Shown here piece by piece: positions 1 to 5,990 of a stretch of DNA of 11,269 bases. The notes beneath the pieces are model-generated. The model did no database searches. It saw only the letters and a program-made list of their open reading frames with translations, and was not told the origin of the DNA. The stretch comes from Bacillota bacterium (GTDB lineage: Bacteria > Bacillota > Clostridia > Christensenellales > Aristaeellaceae). The stretch covers positions 1 to 11,269 of the forward strand of contig JAEZLW010000066.1 in assembly GCA_023415145.1 (NCBI GenBank). The letters run 5' to 3'. Positions within the stretch are counted from its first letter, which is position 1, and every line of letters begins with the position of its first letter. A program made the translations under genes and the position numbers.

Positions 1-78
1 AAAACCACCGCACATGTCGCTGGTTTTCGATCTAATATTGGAGGGCTTCGGCCCTCCAATACCACCCCGGGGTTTTTT
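1..78 (+). terminator. Hairpin with cUUCGg loop and downstream T-run, possible terminator
   Basis: An 11-bp stem at 36-46 pairs with 51-61 and closes on a TTCG tetraloop, which in plus-strand RNA is the very stable cUUCGg form. A run of six T follows at 73-78, about 12 bases beyond the stem, which is further than in a classical intrinsic terminator. A weaker inverted repeat pairs AAAACCA at 1-7 with TGGTTTT at 21-27. The plus-strand loop type suggests it may end a transcript entering from left of the window, while also lying downstream of the minus-strand gene that ends at 163. No coding region is supported here. Confidence 0.45.
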
Positions 79-88
79 GACGGTCTGC

Positions 89-119
89 GGCCGGGGAAGG
101 GCAATGCCCTTCCCCGGCC
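89..119. repeat. Perfect 31-nt palindromic hairpin
   Basis: Arms of 15 bases at 89-103 and 105-119 are exact reverse complements around a single central base. Folded with a three-base loop this gives a GC-rich 14-bp stem. Because the minus-strand gene stops at 163, this is the first strong hairpin its transcript meets. No T-run follows on that strand, so it may act as a 3' stabilising or weakly terminating structure, or be a copy of a dispersed intergenic palindrome. A smaller repeat, TTGCC/GGCAA at 123-127 and 132-136, lies beside it. Confidence 0.6.
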
Positions 120-162
120 TGTTTGCCAGCCGGCAATACGTTATATGCGGCCTCCGTATGGC

Positions 163-2493
163 TTAATCCATCATCTTGAGCATGGCGTCCCGCAGCTTCA
201 CCCGGCCGGGGTAATTGTTGTAGTATCGCCTAAGCAGAATCTTTTCCGTTACAAAATTGCGGAAGGTTGCCACGTTCCTTACAAACATCAGTACGTTGGT
301 ATCGCCGCCCAGGTCTTTTTGAATGCTGATTTCTTGCCCGAAGCGGAACCCTTCGCCCAACTCTTCGGGAACAACGGTAGTAACGCTCTTGAAATCCTTG
401 AAGATGTTCAAGTATTCGCTCTTTGTGTAGATATGCCCGTTCTCCCCCTTCACGGTGCTGTAGGTAACAGTCACGCTGTCACCTGAAACGGTGACCGACA
501 CCGTACCCAGCACATACACGCTGCCGCCCACAAGCTCAAACGTCTGCGTACCATCGCGGCTCAAATCCACAGGTGTAAACATGTACCACAGGTCCGTAAG
601 GCCCGGGTCCACCTCCCTGAATTGCGGGCCGAAGGAGCAAACCGTGTTGTTGGGATACCACACAATCTCCATTTCCAATTGCAGTGTTTTCAGCACCACC
701 GGAACGGGGCCGCTATACGGCACACCGTTTAAGTACCATATTTTTGCCTTGGCGTCATAGCGGTACTGGTCATAACTGTAGGGATCATAGTACTCCAGGG
801 CCTGAAGAGCACGCCTGTGATTGTAGGTAAGGTAGACGCCGCCCTGCTGAGGGGAAAAGACGGTATACCCGGTCAATTCATCCTTGGCGTTATATGTTTC
901 TTCTCCGTTGGCACCGTTGATGGTCTTGCCGATGTAGTTGCCGTCGGCGTCATAATGGTATTCATTATAGCCGTCCCAAATGGTTCTTTTCGTAAAAACG
1001 CCTTTTTTGAACTCGTCATAGTAGTAGCTGTTGTCTGGCAAATAACCGCTTACCTTCTTGTATACCGGTTTCCCTTTTTTGAACTCTTCGTATGTGACTG
1101 TTAAACCGTCATATGTTCTTCTGGAAAACAGGGTGCCGCCGGCGAGGTACACTTCCGCAGTTGCATCTGTATACAGAATATAGGAATACAGGTTGCCGTT
1201 CACATCATACCGGTTTGTGATTGCTGAATCATTGTCTTCAACATAGCTTTCCCGAAGCGTTCCCTGCCCGTCATACTCATACCGGCTATGATCCGCTTTG
1301 TATACAGTCCTGTATGCCAATACGCCGCTTTCATCAAAGCTGCTATAGGTTACGCTGCCGTCACTGCCGAAGATAGTGCTGTTGCGCAGCGTTCCCTGCC
1401 CATCATACTCATACTCGTTATTGTCCATATAGCGTACGATTTTACGATACAATGCGCCGCTCTCATCGTAGTATGAGATTATTCTTGTGCCGTCGCCATC
1501 CACCACCAGGCTTTGCAGAAGATTTCCATCTCCGTCATAAGAATATCGGCTATTGTCCGCATATGTCACAATCCGGTGCGTTAAAGCGCCGCTTTCATCA
1601 TAAAAGCATGCCGTTACAGAACCGTCCGCACCCGGGATGCTGCTTTCGCGCAATAAGCCCTGCCCGTCATATACATACTTGCTGTTATCGGCGTTTGTAA
1701 CAGTTCGATACAGCAAATTGCCGCTTTCATCATAATCGAAACGTGTAACAGAACCGTCTGTGCCCGGGATGCTGCTTTGGCGCAGTATTCCCTGCGCATC
1801 ATACTCATACCAGCTATTGTCCGTGTTGGTCACACGTCTTTTCGTCACAGTGCTGCCATCATAATATTTCTCTGTTACAGAACCGGTTCCTGAATCCGTG
1901 CTTTTCTCATACGTTAGCTCATGCAGTCCATTGAAGCGTTGTTCGTTGCCAGGGGAAAAAAACGAGTACATCTGCAAATTGCCATCACCGTTGTAGCTGG
2001 CGGACATGTCGCCTGTGTAAAAGCTGGTAACACGCTTCTGGCTGTCGAAGGAATAGTCTGTGTCCGTTGTGTAATCAAAGAGGAGGTAGTAGACCAGTGC
2101 GCCGTCCCCGTCATAACTGTAGTACAGGTTTATATTGGAAGATGGTGAATACTTATGCATTTCGACTGCTATTAAGGTGTAAGTGGCATCGTCTGAGAAC
2201 GAGCTGCCGATTGAGCCTGCCAGGCTGCCGTCGGAATATGTCGCGGGTACATACAGTGAATATGTACCGGAAGAGGATTCCACGTTGAGTGTTATGTAAC
2301 CCCAGTCACAAGATTCTGACGTATCCACGGTGACGGTGTCGCCGCTGATTTGTATATTTGTAATCTCCGGCACCGTGTGGGCCGGCGTTGCAACCTCCCC
2401 GGCCGTCTGAGGGGGAACGGTTACGCTAAGCGCGGAACATGCCAGCATCAGGGTTACCATGAATGACAGACACCAGACAATATGCTTTTTCAT
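163..2493 (-). CDS. Secreted YD-repeat (tyrosine-rich tandem repeat) lipoprotein, 776 aa
   Basis: The protein has a basic N-terminus (KKH), a hydrophobic segment and a lipobox-like M-L-A-C with Cys19, so it is probably exported and lipid-anchored; a plain signal peptide is the alternative. Residues 42-130 look like a beta-rich N-terminal domain. Residues 120-590 are rich in Y-x-Y-D-x-x-G-x-L patterns typical of the YD/RHS-like repeat superfamily, with five near-identical 43-44 residue units at 229-447 and decaying units on both sides. The C-terminal 598-776 is free of repeats, contains a motif FGQEIS-x5-LGGDTNVLMFVRN at about 718-740, and looks like a separate module. It lacks the conserved RHS core box and any recognisable toxin tip, and is far shorter than RHS/Tc proteins. 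It stands alone with its own promoter (2531-2559) and a GGAAAGG site at 2504-2510, ten bases before the ATG. A cell-surface binding role is inferred; the true function is unknown. Confidence 0.8.
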   Translation of the reverse strand: MKKHIVWCLSFMVTLMLACSALSVTVPPQTAGEVATPAHTVPEITNIQISGDTVTVDTSESCDWGYITLNVESSSGTYSLYVPATYSDGSLAGSIGSSFSDDATYTLIAVEMHKYSPSSNINLYYSYDGDGALVYYLLFDYTTDTDYSFDSQKRVTSFYTGDMSASYNGDGNLQMYSFFSPGNEQRFNGLHELTYEKSTDSGTGSVTEKYYDGSTVTKRRVTNTDNSWYEYDAQGILRQSSIPGTDGSVTRFDYDESGNLLYRTVTNADNSKYVYDGQGLLRESSIPGADGSVTACFYDESGALTHRIVTYADNSRYSYDGDGNLLQSLVVDGDGTRIISYYDESGALYRKIVRYMDNNEYEYDGQGTLRNSTIFGSDGSVTYSSFDESGVLAYRTVYKADHSRYEYDGQGTLRESYVEDNDSAITNRYDVNGNLYSYILYTDATAEVYLAGGTLFSRRTYDGLTVTYEEFKKGKPVYKKVSGYLPDNSYYYDEFKKGVFTKRTIWDGYNEYHYDADGNYIGKTINGANGEETYNAKDELTGYTVFSPQQGGVYLTYNHRRALQALEYYDPYSYDQYRYDAKAKIWYLNGVPYSGPVPVVLKTLQLEMEIVWYPNNTVCSFGPQFREVDPGLTDLWYMFTPVDLSRDGTQTFELVGGSVYVLGTVSVTVSGDSVTVTYSTVKGENGHIYTKSEYLNIFKDFKSVTTVVPEELGEGFRFGQEISIQKDLGGDTNVLMFVRNVATFRNFVTEKILLRRYYNNYPGRVKLRDAMLKMMD
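1153..1809 (-). repeat. Tandem array of five ~132-bp repeats inside the YD-repeat gene
   Basis: Encoded units at residues 229-272, 273-316, 317-360 and 361-404 are exactly 44 residues; the fifth, 405-447, is 43. The shared pattern is Y-x-Y-D-x-Q-G-x-L-R-x-S, then D-G-S-V-T, then Y-D-E-S-G-x-L-x-x-R-x-V-x-x-A-D-N-S. Similarity extends to the DNA: the segment encoding YEYDGQGTLR recurs nearly unchanged around 1258-1281 and 1390-1413. The register is exact, which suggests expansion by in-register duplication or recombination. Confidence 0.85.
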
Positions 2494-2530
2494 ACGTACC
2501 GCGCCTTTCCATTATCAACCATATGGGTAA

Positions 2531-2559
2531 ATGGTATCATCCGGAGTGGCACTTGTCAA
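2531..2559 (-). promoter_or_regulatory. Sigma-A promoter of the YD-repeat gene
   Basis: Read on the minus strand there is a perfect TTGACA (-35, at 2554-2559), a 17-bp spacer and TACCAT (-10, at 2531-2536). The start codon at 2493 lies about 40 bases downstream of the -10, leaving a short leader containing the GGAAAGG ribosome binding site. An ACCAT/ATGGT inverted pair overlaps the -10 and the predicted start point and could be an operator, but it is weak. Confidence 0.7.
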
Positions 2560-2796
2560 TTCTTGCAGGACATAATAATCGGTATTCGAACATATTTCGC
2601 AAAATCCGATGAAGGCTGTTTCCTGAAGCAGCCTCTGCAAAGCCTTTGGAAAGCTCAGGCGCTGTAGGCGGATGAGAGGGGAAATTGAATGACGTGCGCC
2701 CTTACATCATTGCATTGCATAGATTCCATTGCTGCGATGGATAATGATTTTCGGAGCATCCGCCCATGGAAATGGATGATTTGAATTGTGATCCAC
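2560..2796. other. Intergenic region, no gene seen
   Basis: No convincing coding region was found on either strand. A 9-bp stem (one G-T pair) with a CCTG loop lies at 2613-2634 without a T-run, so it is not a standard terminator. A possible weak plus-strand promoter for the DUF3006 gene is TTGCAT (2715-2720) and GATAAT (2740-2745), but the 19-bp spacing is long. Nothing else stands out. Confidence 0.5.
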
Positions 2797-2809
2797 AAGG
2801 AGAATGTTT

Positions 2810-3022
2810 GTGAGATACATTGTGAAGCGGATCGATGGAGAATTTGCTGTATGCCAGGCGGAGGACCGTTCGATGGTGAACATGCCGTTGATACAGCTTC
2901 AGCCGGGAATTCAAGAAGGCGATTCTATCAACATTGAGGAGGACGTTGTCGCTTTGCTCCCTCTTGATCATGATGGGAAAAAGCGGATCAAAGCACTGAC
3001 GAATGATCTGAAGGATATTTGA
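2810..3022 (+). CDS. DUF3006 family small protein, 70 aa
   Basis: The product begins MRYIVKRIDGEFAVCQ, which matches the usual opening of DUF3006 proteins (short proteins starting with a beta-strand, then D-R-x-E-G-x-x-A-V). A middle stretch, Q-L-Q-P-G-I-Q-E-G-D-S-I, is also typical of the family. I choose GTG at 2810 rather than ATG at 2804: the AAGGAG site at 2797-2802 is only one base from the ATG but seven bases from the GTG, and the shorter form fits the family start. In many Firmicutes, DUF3006 genes sit next to a ComEC-like metallo-beta-lactamase-fold hydrolase; none is present here, so it is a solo copy. Biochemical function is unknown. A strong terminator follows 21 bases after the stop. 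Confidence 0.8.
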   Translation: MRYIVKRIDGEFAVCQAEDRSMVNMPLIQLQPGIQEGDSINIEEDVVALLPLDHDGKKRIKALTNDLKDI

Positions 3023-3043
3023 AATGGAAGGATAACCGTGTTC

Positions 3044-3075
3044 AAAAGCCGCTCGTGACGGGCGGCTTTTATTGT
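3044..3075 (+). terminator. Intrinsic terminator after the DUF3006 gene
   Basis: A 9-bp stem AAAAGCCGC (3044-3052) pairs with GCGGCTTTT (3062-3070) around a nine-base loop, followed by ATTGT. The A-run on the left arm means it could also work on the minus strand. It separates the DUF3006 transcript from the PadR operon. A weaker stem CCTCC/GGAGG (3116-3131) followed by TAATTTTT lies just downstream. Confidence 0.85.
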
Positions 3076-3149
3076 ACCGGCGGTAACTCGTTGTCTCAAG
3101 TGTGATTTTTCTCTTCCTCCTGGCTGGGAGGTAATTTTTGATTTCTTTC

Positions 3150-3178
3150 TTGACAAGGCGGCTACTCAGTGATACTAT
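3150..3178 (+). promoter_or_regulatory. Sigma-A promoter of the PadR-ABC exporter operon
   Basis: TTGACA (3150-3155), a 17-bp spacer and TACTAT (3173-3178) make a near-consensus promoter about 88 bases upstream of the PadR start codon. An 8-base direct repeat GCTACTCA occurs at 3161-3168, inside the spacer, and at 3185-3192, over the predicted start point; the two copies are 24 bp apart. Their position over the promoter would suit autorepression by PadR, which is inferred, not shown. A small inverted repeat (CGCTG/CAGCG) lies further down the leader at 3197-3211. Confidence 0.75.
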
Positions 3179-3266
3179 GTACCTGCTACTCAATAACGCT
3201 GCATACCAGCGACGCTGAATATCAACGTCACAGTATACCGGCCCAAAAAAATGAGGGAGTGTTTAA

Positions 3267-3590
3267 ATGGAAAATTTGACGGAAATGCTCAAAGGCGTGT
3301 TGGAAGGCTGTGTGTTGGAAATCATCAGCCGGGAGCAAACTTACGGCTATGAAATCACACGCCGCTTAAATATGCTGGGCTTTACGGAAGTTGTCGAGGG
3401 AACGGTATATGCCATTTTGATCCGTCTTGAAAAAAATAAACTGGTGGATATGGAGAAAAAAACCTCCGACATGGGGCCGCCCCGCAAGTTTTATGCGCTC
3501 AACGACGCAGGGCGCGAGGAGCTGCGGAGGTTCTGGGAAAAATGGGAATTTGTTGCGTCGAAAATCAGCCAGCTAAAGGAGGGGCAGTAA
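3267..3590 (+). CDS. PadR family transcriptional repressor, 107 aa
   Basis: A small winged-helix DNA-binding protein. Diagnostic PadR elements are in order: L-K-G-V-L-E at 8-13, YGYEI at 26-30 (start of the helix-turn-helix), EGTVYAIL at 44-51 (recognition helix region), and GPPRKFYALND-x-G at 70-82 (wing). A short C-terminal helix (about 83-104) should provide dimer contacts, as in the compact subfamily-2 PadR proteins. GAGGGAG lies seven bases before the ATG. It is the first gene of an operon with two DUF1048 genes and an ABC exporter. PadR proteins in this position typically repress the operon until a ligand is bound. Both ligand and operator are unknown here. Confidence 0.93.
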   Translation: MENLTEMLKGVLEGCVLEIISREQTYGYEITRRLNMLGFTEVVEGTVYAILIRLEKNKLVDMEKKTSDMGPPRKFYALNDAGREELRRFWEKWEFVASKISQLKEGQ

Positions 3591-3592
3591 CA

Positions 3593-3961
3593 ATGCTTGA
3601 TTCCATTGTTAAGTTGATAATAGGCGACTTGGAAGACAAACGGGTTTATAAACATATGATGAAGAGAGTTGATGCCCTGCCGAAGGATTACCGGTTTGCA
3701 TTTCGCAAAATTCAACATTATATGTTTAGCATTGGCCCCCCTGATGGCGACATGACGATATTTACCGACTTGACGATGTTTACCGACTTGGTGGATTTAT
3801 TTGAAGCAAGCGCGGCAGAGGGCAGACGGGTTCTTGATGTCATAGGCAGTGACGCCGGCAAGTTTTCTGATGAGTTTATGTGCGCGTCGTGTACCAAAGC
3901 CGAAACTGCGAGAAACATAAACAAAGAGATAGTGGAAAAATTTTCAAAGGAGGGACGTTAA
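3593..3961 (+). CDS. DUF1048 family protein, first paralogue, 122 aa
   Basis: A helical cytoplasmic protein of the DUF1048 family, which is often found next to PadR regulators in Firmicutes. Landmarks are ALP-x-DYRF at 28-35, the Q-H-Y-M segment at 41-44 and LFEASAAEGRRVLDVIG at 69-85. The ATG at 3593 is chosen because AAAGGAGGGG (3575-3584) sits eight bases upstream and it begins two bases after the PadR stop; a longer frame upstream would overlap PadR. Compared with its neighbour it carries a six-residue insertion, TIFTDL then TMFTDL at 55-66, caused by a DNA tandem duplication. It also has a CASC pair at 97-100 that the second copy lacks. Function is unknown; a role linked to PadR or the exporter is inferred from context only. 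Confidence 0.88.
   Translation: MLDSIVKLIIGDLEDKRVYKHMMKRVDALPKDYRFAFRKIQHYMFSIGPPDGDMTIFTDLTMFTDLVDLFEASAAEGRRVLDVIGSDAGKFSDEFMCASCTKAETARNINKEIVEKFSKEGR
3754..3790 (+). repeat. 18-bp in-frame tandem duplication within the first DUF1048 gene
   Basis: GACGATATTTACCGACTT (3754-3771) is followed directly by GACGATGTTTACCGACTT (3772-3789), with a single A/G difference. It adds six residues to the protein without breaking the frame. The second DUF1048 gene has only one equivalent of this segment, so the copy number difference arose after the paralogues separated. Confidence 0.9.
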
Positions 3962-3963
3962 CA

Positions 3964-4317
3964 ATGCTTAAGCTTATCAAAAAAATGATCGGGGACAAAA
4001 AAGAGTATAAGCAGCAAATGGCAAGGGTAGAAGCGCTGCCTGAAGATTATCGGTTCGTATTTCATAAAATGCAGGAATACATGTGGAGTTTTGCGGGAGG
4101 AGACGGTTCTGATATGCTGAAAACCCAGTACGGATTGATAGAGTTGTTTGAAGCAAGCGCTGCGGACGGAAAGCACGTTCTCGATGTGACGGGCGAAGAT
4201 GTTGTCGGGTTCTGCGACGAACTTTTGCGCGGCACGAAAGTGTGGACCGATAACTACCGTAACAAATTGAACCGCGACATGTTGAAAAAATTCGGAAGGG
4301 GGAACGGTTCCAAATGA
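3964..4317 (+). CDS. DUF1048 family protein, second paralogue, 117 aa
   Basis: Paralogue of the preceding gene: it shares ALPEDYRF at 24-31, K-M-Q-E-Y-M at 35-40 and ELFEASAADGKHVLDVTGEDV at 60-80, then diverges at the C-terminus. The start at 3964 follows AAAGGAGGG (3946-3954), which lies inside the 3' end of the first paralogue; only two bases separate the two genes. Its TGA overlaps the ATG of the ABC ATPase gene in an ATGA, suggesting translational coupling. Tandem gene duplication followed by divergence is the simplest explanation, and the two proteins might form a heteromer. No enzymatic motif is visible. Confidence 0.88.
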   Translation: MLKLIKKMIGDKKEYKQQMARVEALPEDYRFVFHKMQEYMWSFAGGDGSDMLKTQYGLIELFEASAADGKHVLDVTGEDVVGFCDELLRGTKVWTDNYRNKLNRDMLKKFGRGNGSK

Positions 4318-5075
4318 AAGACATGGCAATCCAAGTGAATGGACTAACAAAGTCCTATAAGAATCTTCATGTTTTGAAGGGCGTGGATTTTGAGGCACGA
4401 AAAGGAAGTATTTTTGCTTTGCTCGGCTCCAACGGCGCAGGTAAGTCAACGATTATCAAAATCCTCACAACGCTGCTCAAGCAAGACGGCGGAACCGCTA
4501 CCGTAAACGGATTTGATGTTGCGGCAAACCCCGACGATGTGCGGCAATCCATCAGCCTGACCGGGCAATTTGCCGCCGTAGACGAGATTTTGACCGGGAG
4601 GGAAAATCTCATCATGATCGCCAAGCTGCGGCACTTTAAAAATCCGTGTCAGGTGGCTGACGATTTGCTGAAACGCTTTGGCTTGCAAGATGCCGCCGGC
4701 CGCAGGGTCTCCATCTATTCGGGCGGAATGCGCCGCAGGCTTGACATTGCCATGAGCCTGATCGGGAAGCCGCAGCTCATTTTCCTCGACGAGCCGACCA
4801 CCGGGCTTGACCCCGAGGCGCGCATTGAGGTTTGGAAGACTGTCAAAGAACTTAGCTTACAGGGCACAACGGTATTTTTGACCACGCAGCATTTGGAGGA
4901 AGCCGAACAGCTTGCCGATCAAATTGCCATTTTACATGAAGGGAAAATTATCATCAGCGGTACGCTGGCAGAACTGAAAAAGCTGTTCCCGCCTGCAAAG
5001 GTGGAGTATGTGGAAAAGCAGCCGACATTGGAGGAGATATTCCTCGCAATCATCGGCCAAAAGGAGGAGAGGTAA
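4314..5075 (+). CDS. ABC transporter ATP-binding protein, DrrA/CcmA-like exporter ATPase, 253 aa
   Basis: A complete nucleotide-binding domain that powers export through the following permease. Walker A GSNGAGKST is at 38-46, the Q-loop Gln at 85, the signature SGGMR at 136-140, Walker B LIFLDEP at 155-161 with catalytic Glu160, the D-loop GLDP at 164-167 and the H-loop His193. The stretch TGQFAAVDEILTGREN after the Q-loop and the final PTLEEIFLAIIG are typical of the daunorubicin-resistance (DrrA) group. At 253 residues the C-terminal extension is shorter than in DrrA itself (around 330). The ATG overlaps the previous stop codon. Upstream is a GGAAGGGGG site, and an 11-base palindrome GGAACGGTTCC (4301-4311) lies between it and the start. 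The cargo is unknown: drug, lipid or peptide. Confidence 0.95.
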   Translation: MKDMAIQVNGLTKSYKNLHVLKGVDFEARKGSIFALLGSNGAGKSTIIKILTTLLKQDGGTATVNGFDVAANPDDVRQSISLTGQFAAVDEILTGRENLIMIAKLRHFKNPCQVADDLLKRFGLQDAAGRRVSIYSGGMRRRLDIAMSLIGKPQLIFLDEPTTGLDPEARIEVWKTVKELSLQGTTVFLTTQHLEEAEQLADQIAILHEGKIIISGTLAELKKLFPPAKVEYVEKQPTLEEIFLAIIGQKEER

Positions 5076-5076
5076 A

Positions 5077-5847
5077 ATGGAAGCAACAAAAAGATATTTT
5101 TTCAGCGATATGGGCGTGATGCTTGGCCGTTCCATGCGCCATATTTTCCGCAGTATGGACACCATCATCACGGTCACCATTACACCGATTGCGATGATGC
5201 TGCTGTTCGTTTATGTGTTCGGCGGCGCTATTCAAACCGGCACGGATAACTATGTGAATTACTTGCTGCCCGGCATACTGCTGATGGCGATTGCAAGCGG
5301 CATAGCCTATACGGCTTACCGCCTGTTTATGGATATGCAAAGAGGTATCTTCGAACGGTTCCACTCCATGCCGATTGCGCGCTCGGCTGCGTTGTGGGGG
5401 CATGTTTTGACCTCACTGGTATCCAATGCGATTTCGGTAGCCGTCATCATTCTCGTAGCGTTATTGTTGGGCTTCCGCTCGCCGGCAGGAGTGCTGTCCT
5501 GGCTTGCCGTGGCCGGTATACTCGCGCTGTTTACCCTGGCCTTGACCTGGGTTGCGGCGATTGCGGGCCTTACCGCAAAAACGGTGGACGGCGCAAGCGC
5601 CTTTTCCTATCCGCTGATTTTCCTTCCGTTTATCAGCTCGGCGTTCGTGCCTACCGAATCAATGCCGCCGGTTGTTCGTGCCTTTGCCCAAAACCAGCCG
5701 GTGACTTCCATCGTGAATGCAATGCGGGCGCTGCTCGCGGGGCAGCCTGTGGACAGTGACATATGGATTGCGCTTGCGTGGTGCTTTGGTATTCTTGTTG
5801 TTGCGTATCTGCTCGCAATGAGAGCGTATAAAAAGAAAGCGGCATAG
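5077..5847 (+). CDS. ABC-2 type transporter permease, DrrB-like, 256 aa
   Basis: The membrane partner of the preceding ATPase. Six hydrophobic segments are visible at about 28-50, 62-83, 108-132, 138-165, 175-192 and 229-247. ABC-2/DrrB landmarks are NYLLPGILLM at 61-70, ERFHSMPIAR at 93-102 in the cytoplasmic loop that contacts the ATPase, and SSAFVP-x4-MP-x2-VR-x-FA-x-NQPVT at 187-210. The start at 5077 is one base after the ATPase stop and seven bases after AAGGAGGAG (5061-5069); a longer open frame upstream would overlap the ATPase. It is the last gene of the operon, and a terminator stands about 95 bases after the stop. A small-molecule exporter is likely, with the substrate unresolved. 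Confidence 0.94.
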   Translation: MEATKRYFFSDMGVMLGRSMRHIFRSMDTIITVTITPIAMMLLFVYVFGGAIQTGTDNYVNYLLPGILLMAIASGIAYTAYRLFMDMQRGIFERFHSMPIARSAALWGHVLTSLVSNAISVAVIILVALLLGFRSPAGVLSWLAVAGILALFTLALTWVAAIAGLTAKTVDGASAFSYPLIFLPFISSAFVPTESMPPVVRAFAQNQPVTSIVNAMRALLAGQPVDSDIWIALAWCFGILVVAYLLAMRAYKKKAA

Positions 5848-5942
5848 ATTTGAGCATTCCATCTGTCAACCTGTTGAAGATGCCCTCATCATTTGCTGGA
5901 TAGCGGTAGAAAGACGCACGATAGAGCCTAATTCTGATAGTC

Positions 5943-5977
5943 AAAGGGGGCTGTCCTCAATGGAGGCAGCCTTTTTT
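5943..5977 (+). terminator. Intrinsic terminator of the exporter operon
   Basis: GGCTG-T-CCTC (5949-5958) pairs with GAGG-CAGCC (5963-5971) with one bulged T and an AATG loop, followed by six T (5972-5977). It lies between convergent genes, 14 bases beyond the AraC stop. On the minus strand the stem is followed only by CCCCCTTT, so termination of the AraC transcript would be weaker. The preceding 95 bases (5848-5942) hold nothing recognisable. Confidence 0.85.
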
Positions 5978-5990
5978 GCATACACGGCGT

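Noticed and set aside
145..1104. Several plus-strand open frames opposite the YD-repeat gene
   Set aside because: They lie in the shadow of a long repeat-bearing gene with a signal peptide and promoter, and show no recognisable protein motifs.
3116..3141. Second terminator CCTCC/GGAGG with TAATTTTT
   Set aside because: The stem is only five pairs and lies directly behind a much stronger terminator; listed as a remark rather than a feature.
2702..3193. 163-residue minus-strand open frame across the DUF3006 gene and PadR promoter
   Set aside because: It would cover a good terminator and a near-consensus promoter, has no recognisable domain and conflicts with the DUF3006 gene.
5848..5944. Possible gene remnant between the exporter operon and its terminator
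   Set aside because: Short open frames exist on the minus strand, but I recognise no family and no ribosome binding site; treated as non-coding.
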